The notes: generated from the letters alone by a model not told the origin. A stretch of DNA of 64,000 bases from Gonatopus flavifemur (GCA_018340375.1 JAFFJZ010000002.1:20788001-20852000), one strand, 5' to 3'. Counted from the first letter of the stretch, positions 11,489-23,875 are shown. Translations and numbers: made by a program.

Positions 11489-11595
11489 CACGGAAAAAAA
11501 GTTTTAACTGTATCAGCTAGATTTCAGCTATCAAAGCTAAATATTCCGCTGCAGAAGTTGAAATTCAGCTGGTACAGCTACACATTTTTTCCGTG
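11489..11595. mobile_element. 107-bp CACGGAAAAAA foldback
   Basis: Starts CACGGAAAAAAAG and ends CATTTTTTCCGTG. The arms pair through AACTGTATCAGCTAGATTTC and its near-complement GAAATTCAGCTGGTACAGCT. It abuts a decayed family B copy that continues to 11828, and may have replaced that copy's left end. Confidence 0.6.
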
Positions 11596-11828
11596 CGGTC
11601 AAATTCGCCGTGACAGCCAAATTTAATTCAGCAGGGTCCCTTTTTCTCTGGAACAGAGCAAATTTTTTCCCAATTTGTTCACTGTTCTCCATATAATATT
11701 GGAAAATTTATAACTAGTACAACGAAAAATTCACTGCTTTAGTTGATCATGTTGCTCTCTTAGCAAATATTTTCTATCCTATATATAAAACTTCGATTTG
11801 CTGCGTCAGCAAATTTATTTTCTCCGTG
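11596..11828. mobile_element. Decayed family B MITE, left end missing
   Basis: The right end TGCGTCAGCAAATTTATTTTC then TCCGTGTA matches the right end of the elements at 6785-7154 and 31736-32091, including the upstream word TATATATAA. The left end is unrecognisable. TA follows at 11829-11830. Confidence 0.6.
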
Positions 11829-11830
11829 TA

Positions 11831-13002
11831 TGAAATATTCTGCAGACATCATTCCTTGTATACAAACTCAAACCCCAACAGTAGTTTATCCACTAAAGGG
11901 AAACATCAATTCCGAAGCAAAAGGATTTTCTTGTGCAATTCTCTTGTCGCATTGGTAATTCTTGAATAAAAACAATCGAAATTGATTAATTACCATACGT
12001 AAAAATACCCTAGGTTCTGATAACGCGGAAAGTATAATGCATAACATTTCCGTAAAACAAACAGATACCATACAAAGCCCGAGCTTAGCGATTTTACGTT
12101 CACGCACGGTAAGTAATGCGGAAGCGTTGCCTTTCTGCTTAACTTTTTCCTCTGAATCGCTTGTTGAATCAGACCTCTGGGAAAAATTTCCGGTATTATT
12201 TTTGTGTTATACCGTAATACGGTGAGCGATAATCGTGCACGGCGTAATGGGAATACGTTCTTGACGAGCCCTGATGACAATTTTAAATGTACAATAGAGA
12301 ATGAAAGTTCCTAAGCAAATACTGATGTGTGTACGTATCGAATCTTTCTCTATCTCTCTTTCTTTTTCTTCCTGTCTTCGTCTCTTTGCCAATAATGGAA
12401 ATAATTAGAATCGCAGTTAGAATTGAATGTTAATTGGATTCTTTCATAAGAATTATCTGAATGCTCCTGAAGTTTCAATCGTTTACTCGAACGAATCGAT
12501 AATCAAATGTTCAAAAATATAAACTCTCCAGTTCTTCCGGGTGAAGATAAAATACTCTGCTGATAGATAGATGTATAACTTCCTCAATTGATTCAATTGA
12601 ATTTGGAATTTGGAAAAAAATATTTTTTCATGAACATTCCACTTTTCTGATAATGTGGTTGAAATTCATTTGAAATCATTGTAGAATCATGGTATTCTTG
12701 ATTATAAGAACTGAATTATAAAACAGAATAACAACAACAAATTTTGTTCTCTCGTGTCTGAGATCCGGTGACTGATTCGGAGTGGTTTTGGTTTGTTAAA
12801 TACAAAACTTATATCAGATTTCTTAAATTGACTCAATGTTTATGTTCAATTTATATAATTGATGAATTTTATACACGAAAAATGATGAGAGTTGAGCTGA
12901 TACAACAAATTTGATACTATTTTCGTATTCGATACTCCAAAATGACTCCCCTGATTAAAAAAAATCCATTAAATCCCATTGAATCTGATTCAATATTCTG
13001 AT
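11831..13002. other. No gene or element assigned
   Basis: Short overlapping frames on both strands at 11886-12392 have no recognisable protein character. The stretch is AT-rich and no inverted-repeat element was found. Confidence 0.4.
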
Positions 13003-13139
13003 TACCATACTTATTTCAAAAAGTCCAAGAAATTATGGTACTTTTAGAGATTCATGCAAGTGAATATTCCGACTCGGGTCAGACCAGCGCTGAAAATCCA
13101 TAAATTATGGTATTTTTCAAGATATCTGTTTTCTCAGTG
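13003..13139. repeat. Half copy of the 55159-55424 MITE
   Basis: Matches 55287-55424 almost base for base, from TACCATACTTATTTCAAAAA through GACTCGGGTCAGACCAGCGC to the terminal TTTTCTCAGTG. The left half is absent and the sequence before 13003 is unrelated. It is a one-ended or truncated copy. Confidence 0.8.
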
Positions 13140-13217
13140 CAGAATGATTTTGAAACGAATCTATCCATTTTTTTACTTCAATGAACCTAATTTCTTTCAA
13201 GAATGAAGGTGTATATA

Positions 13218-13787
13218 CGAGGTGATTCAAAATTGCCGTACACTTTTTTGAGAGCAGATTCCTGATGAAATTCTGAAAAGGTTTTGATCCGGAATATTCA
13301 GATCTGATCCTGAAATCCGAAGATATGAGCATTTTTTAATTTTTTGAAAAGTCCAAATTCCTCGGAAGTACCATATTTCTGACTTTCGAATCCAACACCA
13401 TCCTCTAAGTCAAATCACGGGGTATCCCTGGAAGAAAATTAATCTAATTCAGCTTCCTTCGTTGTGGAGGTATAGCGGTTTGAAATTTTCCGCATTCCAG
13501 CGAATCAGAATTTAACAACTTTGAATCGCTATAACTCCACAACAAAGGAAGCTAAATTAGATGAATTTTCTTCCAGGGGTACCGCGTGATCTGACTTAGA
13601 GGATGGTGTTGGATTCGAAAGTCAGAAATATGGTACTTCCGAGGAATTTGGACTTTTCAAAAAATTAAAAAATGCTCATATCTCCGGATCTCAGGATCAG
13701 ATCTGAATATTCCGGATCAAAACCTTTTCAGAATTTCATCAAGAATCTGCTCTCAAAAAAGTGTACGGCAATTTTGAATCACCCAGT
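13218..13787. mobile_element. Near-perfect 570-bp palindrome
   Basis: The left arm starts GGTGATTCAAAATTGCCGTA at 13221 and the right arm ends with its exact complement at 13783. Arms of about 270 bases differ at roughly ten positions by eye, with a short unpaired centre near 13480-13530. The arms contain TTCGAATCCAACACCATCCT and its complement. TA-like sequence (TATA, TATG) flanks it but no clear duplication. Non-coding. A transcript would fold into a long hairpin. Confidence 0.85.
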
Positions 13788-14243
13788 ATGTGTGAGATTT
13801 GTTGTAAAAAATGGAAATTCTTCATAAATTCAACTTTCATCAATAAATTTCATCTATGCACAAACCAATTTTCATACTGATCTTCATTTGGCCGTTTTGC
13901 TACATTTGACGCCAAAAAATAGCGAAGTTATTCACATGTGTCTTCAAATTTATGCCTTTCAACGTTTTTGAGAATTATCAATTACCAAACAGTTGCAAAC
14001 AGTGGTTTCCTCCATATTACCAAATTGATCTACCATTATCGCCAACTTACATCAACTTACCTTAAATACAAAACCATTTACCTATGGATATTTTGATTCA
14101 GATTGAACTTGATACGTTGGTGTTCTATACAATTATTGAAAACATGAGAGAGAATATACTCAATGAGGTATAGGTTCCCAATCCTTCATCTACAGAAGTT
14201 ATTTATAATTAAACGCAGAATGTCAACAAATTATCTTCCTTTA

Positions 14244-14655
14244 CACGAAGAGAAATGCAGGTCGAAAATATAGTAATTTTCAATCAAAATTGGAGGATAT
14301 TTCTCAAAATCTAAGAGTATTTCTTGAATACATAATCAAGATAAAACGGTCCACATTTTTGTGGAATTGTTTTCACAAAATATGAAACATATGAAGTTTT
14401 CAAATCTCGCGCGTGAAATTTCATAAAGTCAATAACAAAATTTCAATATCCTACTATTCACTACTGTGAAATTTCATACGCGACTTTTGGAAAGTTCATA
14501 TGTTTTTCTACTTCATTGTTTTTCGAATACAATTCCACAAAAAAATGAACCGTTTTATCTTCATTATGCATTTAAGAAAAACTCTCAGATTTCAAGAAAT
14601 ATTCTTCAATTTTTATTAAAGATTACTATATTTTTGGCCTGCATTTTTCTCCGCG
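14244..14655. mobile_element. TA-flanked foldback, family D copy 1
   Basis: CACGAAGAGAAATGCAGG at the left, GCATTTTTCTCCGCG at the right, TA at 14242-14243 and 14656-14657. The arms share TAAAACGGTTCA / GAACCGTTTTA and CTCGCGCGTGAAATTTCA with its near-complement. Same family as 19968-20456 and 53371-53878. Confidence 0.8.
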
Positions 14656-14787
14656 TACCCTATCGAATTTTTATCAATATTTTATGAGAATCTTCACGAA
14701 CTAGATACTTTCTCTCATATAAAAATAAGAATCGATTCTTTCAGAAATGGTCCTTTTTCTCCAAAATATACATAGCTCCTTCTATAT

Positions 14788-15321
14788 CCCGACTAGAAAT
14801 TTACCCCATGGACCAGATCAGGTAAACCTTGATCCAGTCCAGGTCCTGATAAGGCAACCTTGTCAGGACTTGACAATTCATGCCACGCTCCACTATTAAA
14901 AGAACCTTATCAGGCAAGACTAATTAGGATTTGATGGGGAATCCCATATCAAAACCTCTAGAATAAATCGGAATGAGCATGTGAACAGGAAATCCACGAT
15001 TCAAAGATGATATATTTGGCATGAAGAGATCTAACTTGAAAAATATGCACAGTTGGCATTTGGTTAGAAATGTTTTCCCAACTTGAAGAAAATTTATTTT
15101 ACCAAGAGTTTGTATACAATCTAAAATCAAGACATTTTTTTATCCATTTCATTCAACTGTGTTCATAATCTGAGAATACCAATAAGGTCCTGATGAGATG
15201 ACAGCGAGGAAAACCCATTTCAACCTTCTAAGATAATCTAAGAAAACCCTAATCAGGATGAAATAGGCTTACCCCCACGTAGAACATCCACATCTAATCC
15301 TGATTAAGATTTCTCGTCGGG
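14788..15321. mobile_element. CCCGACTAGAAATT element, family M copy 1
   Basis: Ends CCCGACTAGAAATTTA and AAGATTTCTCGTCGGG. The interior matches the complement of the element at 43688-44311: GACCAGATCAGGT, CAGGTCCTGATAAGGCAACC, AAGACTAATTAGGATTTG and ATAAATCGGAAT are all present there in altered form. No target duplication remains here. Non-coding. Confidence 0.75.
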
Positions 15322-17210
15322 ATTTTGTTCCTGTTTCAGTTGTTTCCAACTACATTCATTCTCTTGTAAATTTATTTATGAACATTCGTTTCTTATTAAA
15401 AAAAACTGAGTATTTCCTCAAACGAACCAAAAACAGTGATAGTGATTGACTATTTTTGAAAGAATCGATTCATCTTCGTAGGGAGAGTGTCTAGTGTGGG
15501 CAGATTTTTATAGAATAAACATAAAAATTTGACTCAATTTTTATAAAGATGATCGATTCTCCCAAAAATTTCTTGTTAAAATCGAGGATTGAATTTTTGA
15601 TTCTGTAACATTGAACTTACCATTCAGGAAAGGTAATAACAAATGCACTTGTATGTTGAATTCAAGGATTCGATGAACGAGAACATTTGAACGACTTTCA
15701 GCGGCGAAGTGGTAACCTGAGACAAAAAGGAAATGAAGTAATCGAACAATTTCACAAAACAAACGAGCATATCATTTGAAATTCTCTGTTTTTTGTATTT
15801 TCCTTCACAAAATGAGTATGAAATTATAAATTGATTTTTCCTATCAACATTAGATATTTAAAAAAAAATCATTGTACATGAATGTCATATATAACACAAC
15901 ATTGATTAGCGCTTTCCTTCCCATTAAATTACCGCGGAATCGTAGCGCATCGAGGAAAGTGAGTTGGTTACGCAATCCTCTAGCTCCAACAAAATTCACG
16001 GCAACAAATGAGCGGTAAACGTTTGCGTCAGCATCATACAACATAGAAATTGATGTGATTTTTCATTCGATTACTTTAAAACGAATCCTCGTTCGTAACA
16101 GAGAAAGTCCAAACGGTACGATTGAAAATAAATCGATCGATTATCGACGGAAAATCGTTTTTTTTTATTTTTTTTTTTCATTACGAGGTAATATAGTGTG
16201 GAAATATGTTGGTTTAGTACCAAGGTTATGTATCGAAACAATATTTCAAAGCCAAGGTTGAGAAAGTGACACGTGTAATAAAACTGAGGTTCCGTCAATT
16301 AATTTCATATAAAATACTAGAAATATATATACACACACAAATGAATAGATAATTAATTAATTTCTCGTCTTCAATATTATAATCAAGTTTTGAACTGGAT
16401 TCTTTTAGCGCCAAAACAAGATTACCAGGAATGTGCGAGCAGAAATGTTCGAAGAAAAAATTCATTATACCATAGTGAAAAGTACTGAGTTTCGAAAAAA
16501 TTTTGTATTTTCTATAGTACAAATCGGAATAATTATTCCAAGTTTAGATTGCCCGTTAGCGATCCCTAAATGCAAGGGCTAGCGACCCTCACCAGAGGCC
16601 TTTTTGGTGGCAACACACTGCAGTTTTTATTTGTTTTGCACGTTTGGGTAGAATAAAAACACTACAGTGTAGGACAGTGTAATCGCTGACTCAAATATAG
16701 TCTTTCTATTTTTCATATAAATTTCTCATGTGGAAAAATTTTCAAAATTATATATGATTTGTATAGAATGCAATATAGTTTATATACAAATTATATGTAA
16801 TAATGAAAATGTTTCCACATATCTCCAGGAAGACCATAGTAGTCTTCAAGAGCCATATGGCGGAATTCGTCAGTTGCTGTATTATTGGACGACTGTCTTC
16901 TACCGCAGTACTATTATTGTACGTAATACCGAAAATCGCAAATTGCATAAATTCATCAATGGTAGATAGTAGATAGGCTCTTTGTTGTTAGCAAATATAC
17001 AAAATTTGTATCGATATTTCATATAAATCTATAAAAACTTAATAATCTTCTACAAAAAAAGAATTAGTATCAACAATCTTGAGTGGACCATTGATCATAC
17101 AACATGTTAAATTGGTTCAATGAAAATAGTTTCATTAGTGACGAATTGATTCAATTTCATCACTATCAAATCTAATATAAGTTGTAGAATAATATTGAGA
17201 AGAATGTATA
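15322..17210. other. No gene or element assigned
   Basis: AT-rich. Short frames at 15541-16522 are scattered on both strands and lack protein character. A small direct/inverted motif AGCGAYCCYNAAATGC with GGGCTAGCGACCC occurs at 16558-16588. Confidence 0.4.
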
Positions 17211-17394
17211 CACAGTAAAGAGTGAAACTTAAAGTGATCCCGAATATCAGCTCAAAAATGCAGCCAAAAGTAGCGCCTATTCAAACTGAAATTCAGTCTT
17301 TTTCGTTGCTTAATTTCAGTTGGAATAGACGCTACTTTTGGCTGCATTTTCAAGCTGATATTCGGGATCACTTGAAGTTTTACTTTTTACTGTG
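17211..17394. mobile_element. 184-bp TA-flanked foldback, CACAGTAAAGAGT ends
   Basis: CACAGTAAAGAGTGAAACTT at the left, the complement at the right, TA at 17209-17210 and 17395-17396. The arms are nearly perfect for about 80 bases: AGTGATCCCGAATATCAGCT and AATGCAGCCAAAAGTAGCG have their complements in the right arm. A half copy lies at 62468-62550. Confidence 0.85.
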
Positions 17395-17396
17395 TA

Positions 17397-19051
17397 AATA
17401 AATGGAATATACGTTTTTTCGGTCCATCTTCTCGCCTATTCTTGTAATTTCAACATAAAATAAGGATATCCAATTGGAAAAGGAATTCTCCATGTCTGTT
17501 CAATGTTGGCATTGAAGGAATAATTTCTTCCATAGCAACTATGTTGAACGTAATAAGATTCGAACATTATACGATATCGTGAGAACTCCCAAACGTATCC
17601 ATAAATTATGATCCTTTTCATCCCATTCATACTCTCAGGAAAATGGTTAATCAGAATTCATGAAGCAAACAATTTGAATTTTTTAAGAATTGAGTACAAG
17701 AAACAAGGAAACATCAATAATTGTTATGAGAGATATTAACCAATTTAAATTGAGATGAAAAATGAGGTAAAATACCAACGAAGTGTACTCTATTACACTG
17801 ACAACCGTACGATACAACCAAGATGACTTACAATTTAATAATCATCGCTATTGATAACAGTTATTCAGCCGGAGCTATTTTTCCTCGTCTATTTCAAATC
17901 GAGTTGTGTTCTCCAACGTGCTCATTTCCTATCTCCCAGGTAAGAAAACAAATTATAAGTACATCGCAGTCCTATAATTTTCAACTATTTGTACATGTGA
18001 TAACACTTTTACAAATTGTTTTATCATTGTTGATCAAGTGAACTTTGATTGCGTGAAATTTCTTCCAACTTAACCTTTGAGTGATTGGATATTTAGGATG
18101 AGAGAGAAGTTGCGTTCATACATATTGGAAAATTTATGAAAACTACGTTGCGGGAATTTTTTTCCCTATATTTCTTATGGGAGCCATAATATATTCGATT
18201 ACACTGAAAGAAGAGCGATTTGGAAGTTGGGTAAATGGTGATATACTTGTTCGATAAATCTGTAAAGTACTAAGCTTCCAGCGATGTTTCATGAAATTTC
18301 AAGAAATATTACTGAAAGTTTGCTTCAGATTCCCCGGTGTCCTTCAATCGTTATTATATAATACAATATTCACGACCAAATTTGCTGTGTATCACTCAAT
18401 TACTAACCGTTTAGGAATTGCTCTTCTCTCAGTGTAATACTTTATGTTCGTTTGTATAAAATGTATGAAAATTGTGCTCATGAATTTTGTATGAAGTATG
18501 AAAAACTAAGTAATATGTGAGAAAAATTGATACTAAAATTTAAATAACTGATAACGTAACGGTGATGGCAGGTAGCATTAACTTATGGTAAAACTCAAAA
18601 TTATTTACTCAACAATACTGTAGGTGTTTTTTCGAATCCTCGTGGAGAACATTTGCGATGAACGTTACAGAATGCATCTATAATTTATTTTACTGATCGA
18701 AACAAGAATATAAGAATCTCAAAATGACGCCAATCAAAGTAACGTAAAAATTCAGATTTTCTTATAATATGACTTGATATACAAGACAAAATTATCGATT
18801 TCCTCATAAACTCATGAATCTCACTATAGCGCCTACGAAAAGAAAATGAGCTCAGTGAACGGGGAAATGATCAAGATAACTAAATTTTCTTGCTGACGTG
18901 GATGAATAGCTGCTAGAATGAATATTTTCGCAAGCACCGCAAATTTTTTTTGTAAGCTCTATGGTAATAAACAATTTTTCTCCTTGTCAATCCACCAGTG
19001 TATTGCTCAATTCATTCGATAATTAATAACACGTTTGAAAAAGTAATGATA
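17397..19051. other. No gene or element assigned
   Basis: A possible weak palindrome lies at about 18203-18437, with TACACTGAAAGAAGAGCGAT at the left and GCTCTTCTCTCAGTGTAAT at the right. That suggests a further CACTGA-type element of about 230 bases with poor interior match. No gene. Confidence 0.35.
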
Positions 19052-19277
19052 CACGCGAAGAAAAATCAGTTGAAATAAATGTTTAACTTGTAAGCACATA
19101 TGGACCCATTTTTTTTGTTGGAATAAAAATTTTCCTTTGTTGATTCAATTAACTTTTTCAGTTAATTATTTTAGAATTGGTTGGATCAATGAATTAATTT
19201 GTTATCCCAACACAAAGAATGGGCCCATATGCGCTCAAAAGTTGAATAGTTATTTCAACTAATTCTTTTTTTCCGTG
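19052..19277. mobile_element. CACGCGAAGAAAAATC-ended MITE
   Basis: Left CACGCGAAGAAAAATCAGTTG after TA at 19050-19051, right AATTCTTTTTTTCCGTG. Inverted inner words are AAATAAATGTTTAACTTGTA and CTCAAAAGTTGAATAGTTAT, and CATATGGACCCATT and AATGGGCCCATATG. The right side lacks TA. Partial relatives occur at 62280-62465 and 62786-62905. Confidence 0.7.
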
Positions 19278-19507
19278 TGAAGAATGAAAAGCGAGATATT
19301 TCAGCCCAAGTAGAGATATTCTATTGAATCCTATTAAAAATCGTAACATTTCTGATTGTATATCATTGAATTCCATTGAAACCTATCCATTCTCCATCCT
19401 TCTGTGAGATTTTTTCAAACATTTGTAACAGGGAATGCAAACAGTGAATTCACTCAGTGTCAAACTAAATTCCTCACTACCTGTTCATAAAGATATTCAT
19501 CGGTACA

Positions 19508-19841
19508 CTTTACAGTGAAGTAGAGACGAATTCTCATTGTGGAGTTATGTATAATTACTATACTTTCTAGTGAAGAGTGACAGAATTTTGTTATTTATTG
19601 ATGGAAGTATAGTAATTTTAATGACAAAACATGACTTCACAATAAGATCTTGTCCCTACTTTACACGCAGAAAAATATATTTAAAAAATTCCCATAATTT
19701 ATTGAGGATCAGCGCCAGTCTGGGATGAATGAAATCATTTGCCTGAATATAGCTTCAAAAGTACCATAATTTCTTGTAGAAATACGTCTCATTATGGGCC
19801 TTTTTAAAAGTAAATTCTGTTTTCTGCGTGTACTGTAGAGT
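19508..19841. mobile_element. ACAGTGAAGTAGRGAC element hosting a TA insert
   Basis: The left end CTTTACAGTGAAGTAGAGAC pairs with the right end only if the insert 19664-19830 plus one TA is removed. The right end then reads CTCTACAGTAAAGTAGGGAC on the complement. Inner arms match through TTCTCATTGTGGAGTTATG and ATTACTATAC. Without the insert the element is about 165 bases. Confidence 0.65.
19664..19830. mobile_element. TA-flanked MITE nested in 19508-19841
   Basis: CACGCAGAAAAATATATTT at the left, TTCTGTTTTCTGCGTG at the right, TA at 19662-19663 and 19831-19832. The interior words CCCATAATTTATTGAGGATC, AGCGCCAGTCTGGGATG and AAAAGTACCATAATTTC make it a diverged member of the 55159-55424 family. 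Confidence 0.75.
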
Positions 19842-19961
19842 CTAGTGATTTTTCAGGCAACTTTTTTCTGCGGTATTTCCATGCAAATATAAAAGCAACA
19901 ATCTTCAATTTCAAAGTACTTTGAAAACTCACTCTGAATTCATACTTCCTGTACTGTATTA

Positions 19962-20713
19962 ACCCTTACACGGGGAAAACCCCAGTTTGGAAATATAGTA
20001 ATCTTTGATAGAAAATCTGTGAATATTTGTTAAAATCTGAGTTTATTTCTCGAGTTCGTAATAAAGACAAAACGGTTCACATTTTTGTTGGATTTTATTA
20101 GAAAAAGGACGAAAATTTACCGATACCTCACAAAAAATAGAAAAAAATATGAACTTTCCAGAAGTCGCGCATGAAATTTTACACAGTGGATAATAAAATT
20201 TCGAAATTTTGTCATTTACTTTGTAAAATTTCATGCGCGACTTCTGGAAAGTTCATATTTTTTTCTATTTCCTGTGAGGTATCGGTAAATTTTCGTCCTT
20301 TTTCTAATAAAATCCAACAAAAATGTGAACCGTTTTATCTTTATTACAAACTCAAGAAATAAACTCAGATTTTAACAAATATTCTCAGATTTCAACAAAT
20401 ATTCTTCAATTTCCTATTGAAGATTACTACATTTCCGAACTCCATTGTTCTCCGTGTAGGGTGCACATGGGGTTATTTTAACCCCAAAATTTCAATCCAC
20501 CATGAGTATTTTTCCTTTATGTAGCTCCAATTTCAGAAATGTTTTTCAAAGGGAAACAATTTTCCTGTTCTGAACGATCACAAAACAACTGACCAATTCT
20601 CCAACGAGAGTACAATGGCTGTTCAGATATCCGATGATAAAGATAGCGAGGGAACAAATTGATCCCATGTGCACTTACTTACTGATCCGCTACAGAAGTG
20701 TGCACACTAAGGG
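19962..20713. mobile_element. piggyBac-like MITE (TTAA) split by a family D insert
   Basis: TTAA at 19958-19961 and 20714-20717. The right end complement reads CCCTTAGTGTGCACAC. The left end reads CCCTTA, is then interrupted by 19968-20456 with its TA, and resumes GGGTGCACATGG. Removing the insert rebuilds CCCTTAGGGTGCACATGG, matching the right end. Without the insert it is about 261 bases, close to the 258-base TTAA element at 9272-9529. Confidence 0.85.
19968..20456. mobile_element. TA-flanked foldback, family D copy 2, nested
   Basis: CACGGGGAAAACCC at the left, TTGTTCTCCGTG at the right, TA at 19966-19967 and 20457-20458. The two arms, about 200 bases each, are nearly identical, so opposite-strand frames at 20043-20234 and 20171-20362 give almost the same peptide. 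That mirror is a palindrome effect, not a gene. It interrupts the TTAA element 19962-20713. Confidence 0.85.
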
Positions 20714-20717
20714 TTAA

Positions 20718-23700
20718 TCTTAAATATATAACGCATCATATATTCTCCTATCTATGAGACATGTTATTACATGATTGAACTTTGTACCTCATTGCCCTGT
20801 ACCGTTTGAGAAAAGACAAAAGAGAATCTAAATTCAGTATTATACCTAATATTAAAATATTTCATAATATTTTCACATCGAAATCTGGATAATGATTATT
20901 GGAATGTCGTTATGAAATATAAAGGAACCAAAAATTTTCAATTAAAAAAACTACATTTGAACTAGGTGCCCTACGGCAGGAATAAATAACACCCATGGGG
21001 AAAGAGTTAATTGTATAGCGGTTGATTCATCGTTGCTACTACAACTACTTGTATTGATCAACTTTGACATCCAAAGTGATATATCGTTATCTATGGAATT
21101 GAAACTCACATGAAATGTGTCCTTTAATACTAAGTCTTGGCCTAAAAAATACCTGCTCAACTATTTCGAACCCCTTCTTCATTTGAATGAAAATTCTCAC
21201 AAAACTTCTGCGCTCGTACTTTTCAAATTGTCGAGCCTAATGAACGTTTGAATTATCAAACGAATCGAAAATTGATCAAATTCTCGGAATTCTATACGAA
21301 AAAAACAAGTTTAATCACTTTTTGTTTCAATCTTCATTCAAAATATATAGTCAATTTCGACATTCTCTTCCTCAGTAGCACTTCATTCTGTAGAATCATC
21401 TCTTCCAACCCTATAAATCATGTGGAATATCCGAAAATGACAGGAGAAAGTCGACCTTGACCCAGTAGAATTTCGTTTTGCAAAGTTACTTCCTTCAACT
21501 GTATTCGCAACGGGACATGTAGTGAGTCGATCTGGTGGTGTGGAAGCATTCAGATGGAATCGGAACTATCCAATAGCAGGAATCATTTCCATTCTTCATT
21601 AAGGAGATACCAAAGTACTGATTGGAATGAATAAGTAAATATTTTCTCGCTAAGAGATGATCGATCTTCAATACTCGATTTATTTTCGATGTGAAAATAT
21701 TTTCAACAATTCAAAATTCGGGTTTTGTATAATGAACCGCGATAGATGAAATACTGAAGATTATATCCTGAACATTCCAGGCATTTTGGAAAGAATTTGT
21801 ACTCAAACAGTACCCTGGTATCTTGTTGAAAAATCGATTCGATTGATTAGTATCACTTGAAATCAGTTGCATGAATTTCGTGAAGAAAAACAAAAATAGT
21901 ATGGTATGAGGTTTCATGCTCTGGTCCGCTCAATATTCAATCAATTACAAAAATTCAGAATAAATAAGAGGAACCAGGTCTTGTTTTTGAAATAATTGTA
22001 AGTTCTCTTATTGGCTAATAACGAAATTTCGTTCTAATTATTGATGATGATTTAGTTAAACAACAAACAGACCAGATCCGGATTATTGGATTAATTCTGA
22101 ATTTTATTCTTAATTGATTGAATATTATCGATGTAAAACGGTTGAAACAATCCAGTAGTTCTCTAGTGGAAAAATCGACCAGAGCACTCCCTCAATTTCA
22201 ACAGATATGAAAAAAAAATCTTATGTTTTTCAGAAAGTTGTTTTGGAGTTACAGTAGAAGTCAGCGGAACAAGCAGGCGGTGAAGTGAATTGGATTCACC
22301 CATAATTCTTCTTCTTTTTAATCATCAAACACCTTGAAACGAATGATATCCGTTCAGTCGAACATTTGTAGATCGATAAATGTCATTCACACCAATGTTT
22401 TGACCGTTGAAGAGAGAAAATATCAAGTATGCGTATGTACTTATCTCCACATTTACCAATGTTATTGACTTTTATTTGTACTTTTCAACAAGACAACAAC
22501 TTCACTCAACTAAGTTCATAAACTAGTTGGAAAATTCATGCTTTCAACGGTCGATTAAATCAATACAAAACTGTTAATTTCACGCTTTCACAATCCTGTG
22601 TATTAATTTGTCACAAAAATTTCAAATGGACCACTTTTGACAGAAAATTTTTGAATGTGTAGGTACTCACACATGACCTCTCCTTTTTTTTCTCATTCAA
22701 ACAGAGAAGAATCATATTTCCACGTGGATAACCTTGGTTCCGAAGTTACTTGACAGATTTCTACTTCTATTGAACCTTCCATTCATTCTTAAATCTCCTC
22801 AACACATATTTATGTCCATCAAATAGTTTCAGAATTGCTGGTTATTCAAGAACGCTTCACCAAAGATGGAACCGTATCCTATCCCTTTCACAAGAGTCAA
22901 TATTATCAAATATTGCGTAACACAATTTCTTCTTACTTTCTGAAATACGGATATGAAAATAATCTTTGAGAAATGTCAACAGTTCGATCACAAAATAAAA
23001 TTCGGAAGTGGAAATTGAATGAATTTTAAAATTCCATCCCATCGCGAATGATATCAAGCGATATTTTATATCTAGTTCACACAGTTTTTGTAACAGAAAT
23101 GTTCGCTTTTGTTCCGATTGAAATGACCTATGCATTCAAAATGGAGCGATGTTTGTTTCGTTTAACGAGCCATGTTTTGAAAATCAAAACAAAGTCAATT
23201 ACTTAAGTTCGTGAGTCACTTTATTAATTTGGAGGGAACGAGATTATGAACTCTTGAAAATAATATTTAAGAGGATAAATTTTGTCGGTTATGTAAGCCT
23301 TGTATATGAATTTGTCCTGAATACTTCAAGTGAAATGGCAAGTCCCCGTATCGCCCAGAAAAGAAGTCGGAAGTATCATTTTGTGTGCGCGATTTCATGC
23401 ATAACTTGTTCTCTTTCACTGCGTTACTTTTATTATAGCGATATAAAATTATAAAGAATGTAAAAATCAAAGATTCTTATTTTCATTGTAAATTGTGTTA
23501 TGCGTTGATTCTGACAGAGTCGATGTGATTAAGATTCTTGTACAAACTGCGGAGGATTGGAATGCATGATTTTCACGTAAAATTTGTTGACTATTAATTT
23601 CACGGACATTCGCATTGTTTGTTGGGACAAAGGCATGCATTCGCTCTCTCTGATTCATGTTCAACCATAATCTCAAAAATAATTATGGAATTTTTCCCCA

Positions 23701-23875
23701 AAAAATCATAGCAACAAACTTCTTTCAAGGACGTAGAATTGTCCTCCATTTTCAAAATACCCAAAAAAGAAAATGAATTCCTCAATTCCGATTTAGAAGA
23801 ACAATCCTCTTACGATCTGGAGATAAAATCCACGATTGAAATGAGGAAAACCTCTTCGTAATTTTCACAGTGTAT
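20718..23875. other. No gene or element assigned
   Basis: About 3.2 kb of AT-rich sequence with short unrelated frames on both strands. The longest, 22857-23135 on the minus strand, has no family resemblance I can recognise. No inverted-repeat element was identified. 23650-23870 ends with words (CCACGATTGAAATGAGGAAAA) that recur near 29339-29360. Confidence 0.4.

Noticed and set aside
20043..20362. Two nearly identical peptides on opposite strands
   Set aside because: Mirror frames produced by the palindromic family D element, not genes.
22857..23135. 92-codon minus-strand frame
   Set aside because: No recognisable motif and no supporting context.
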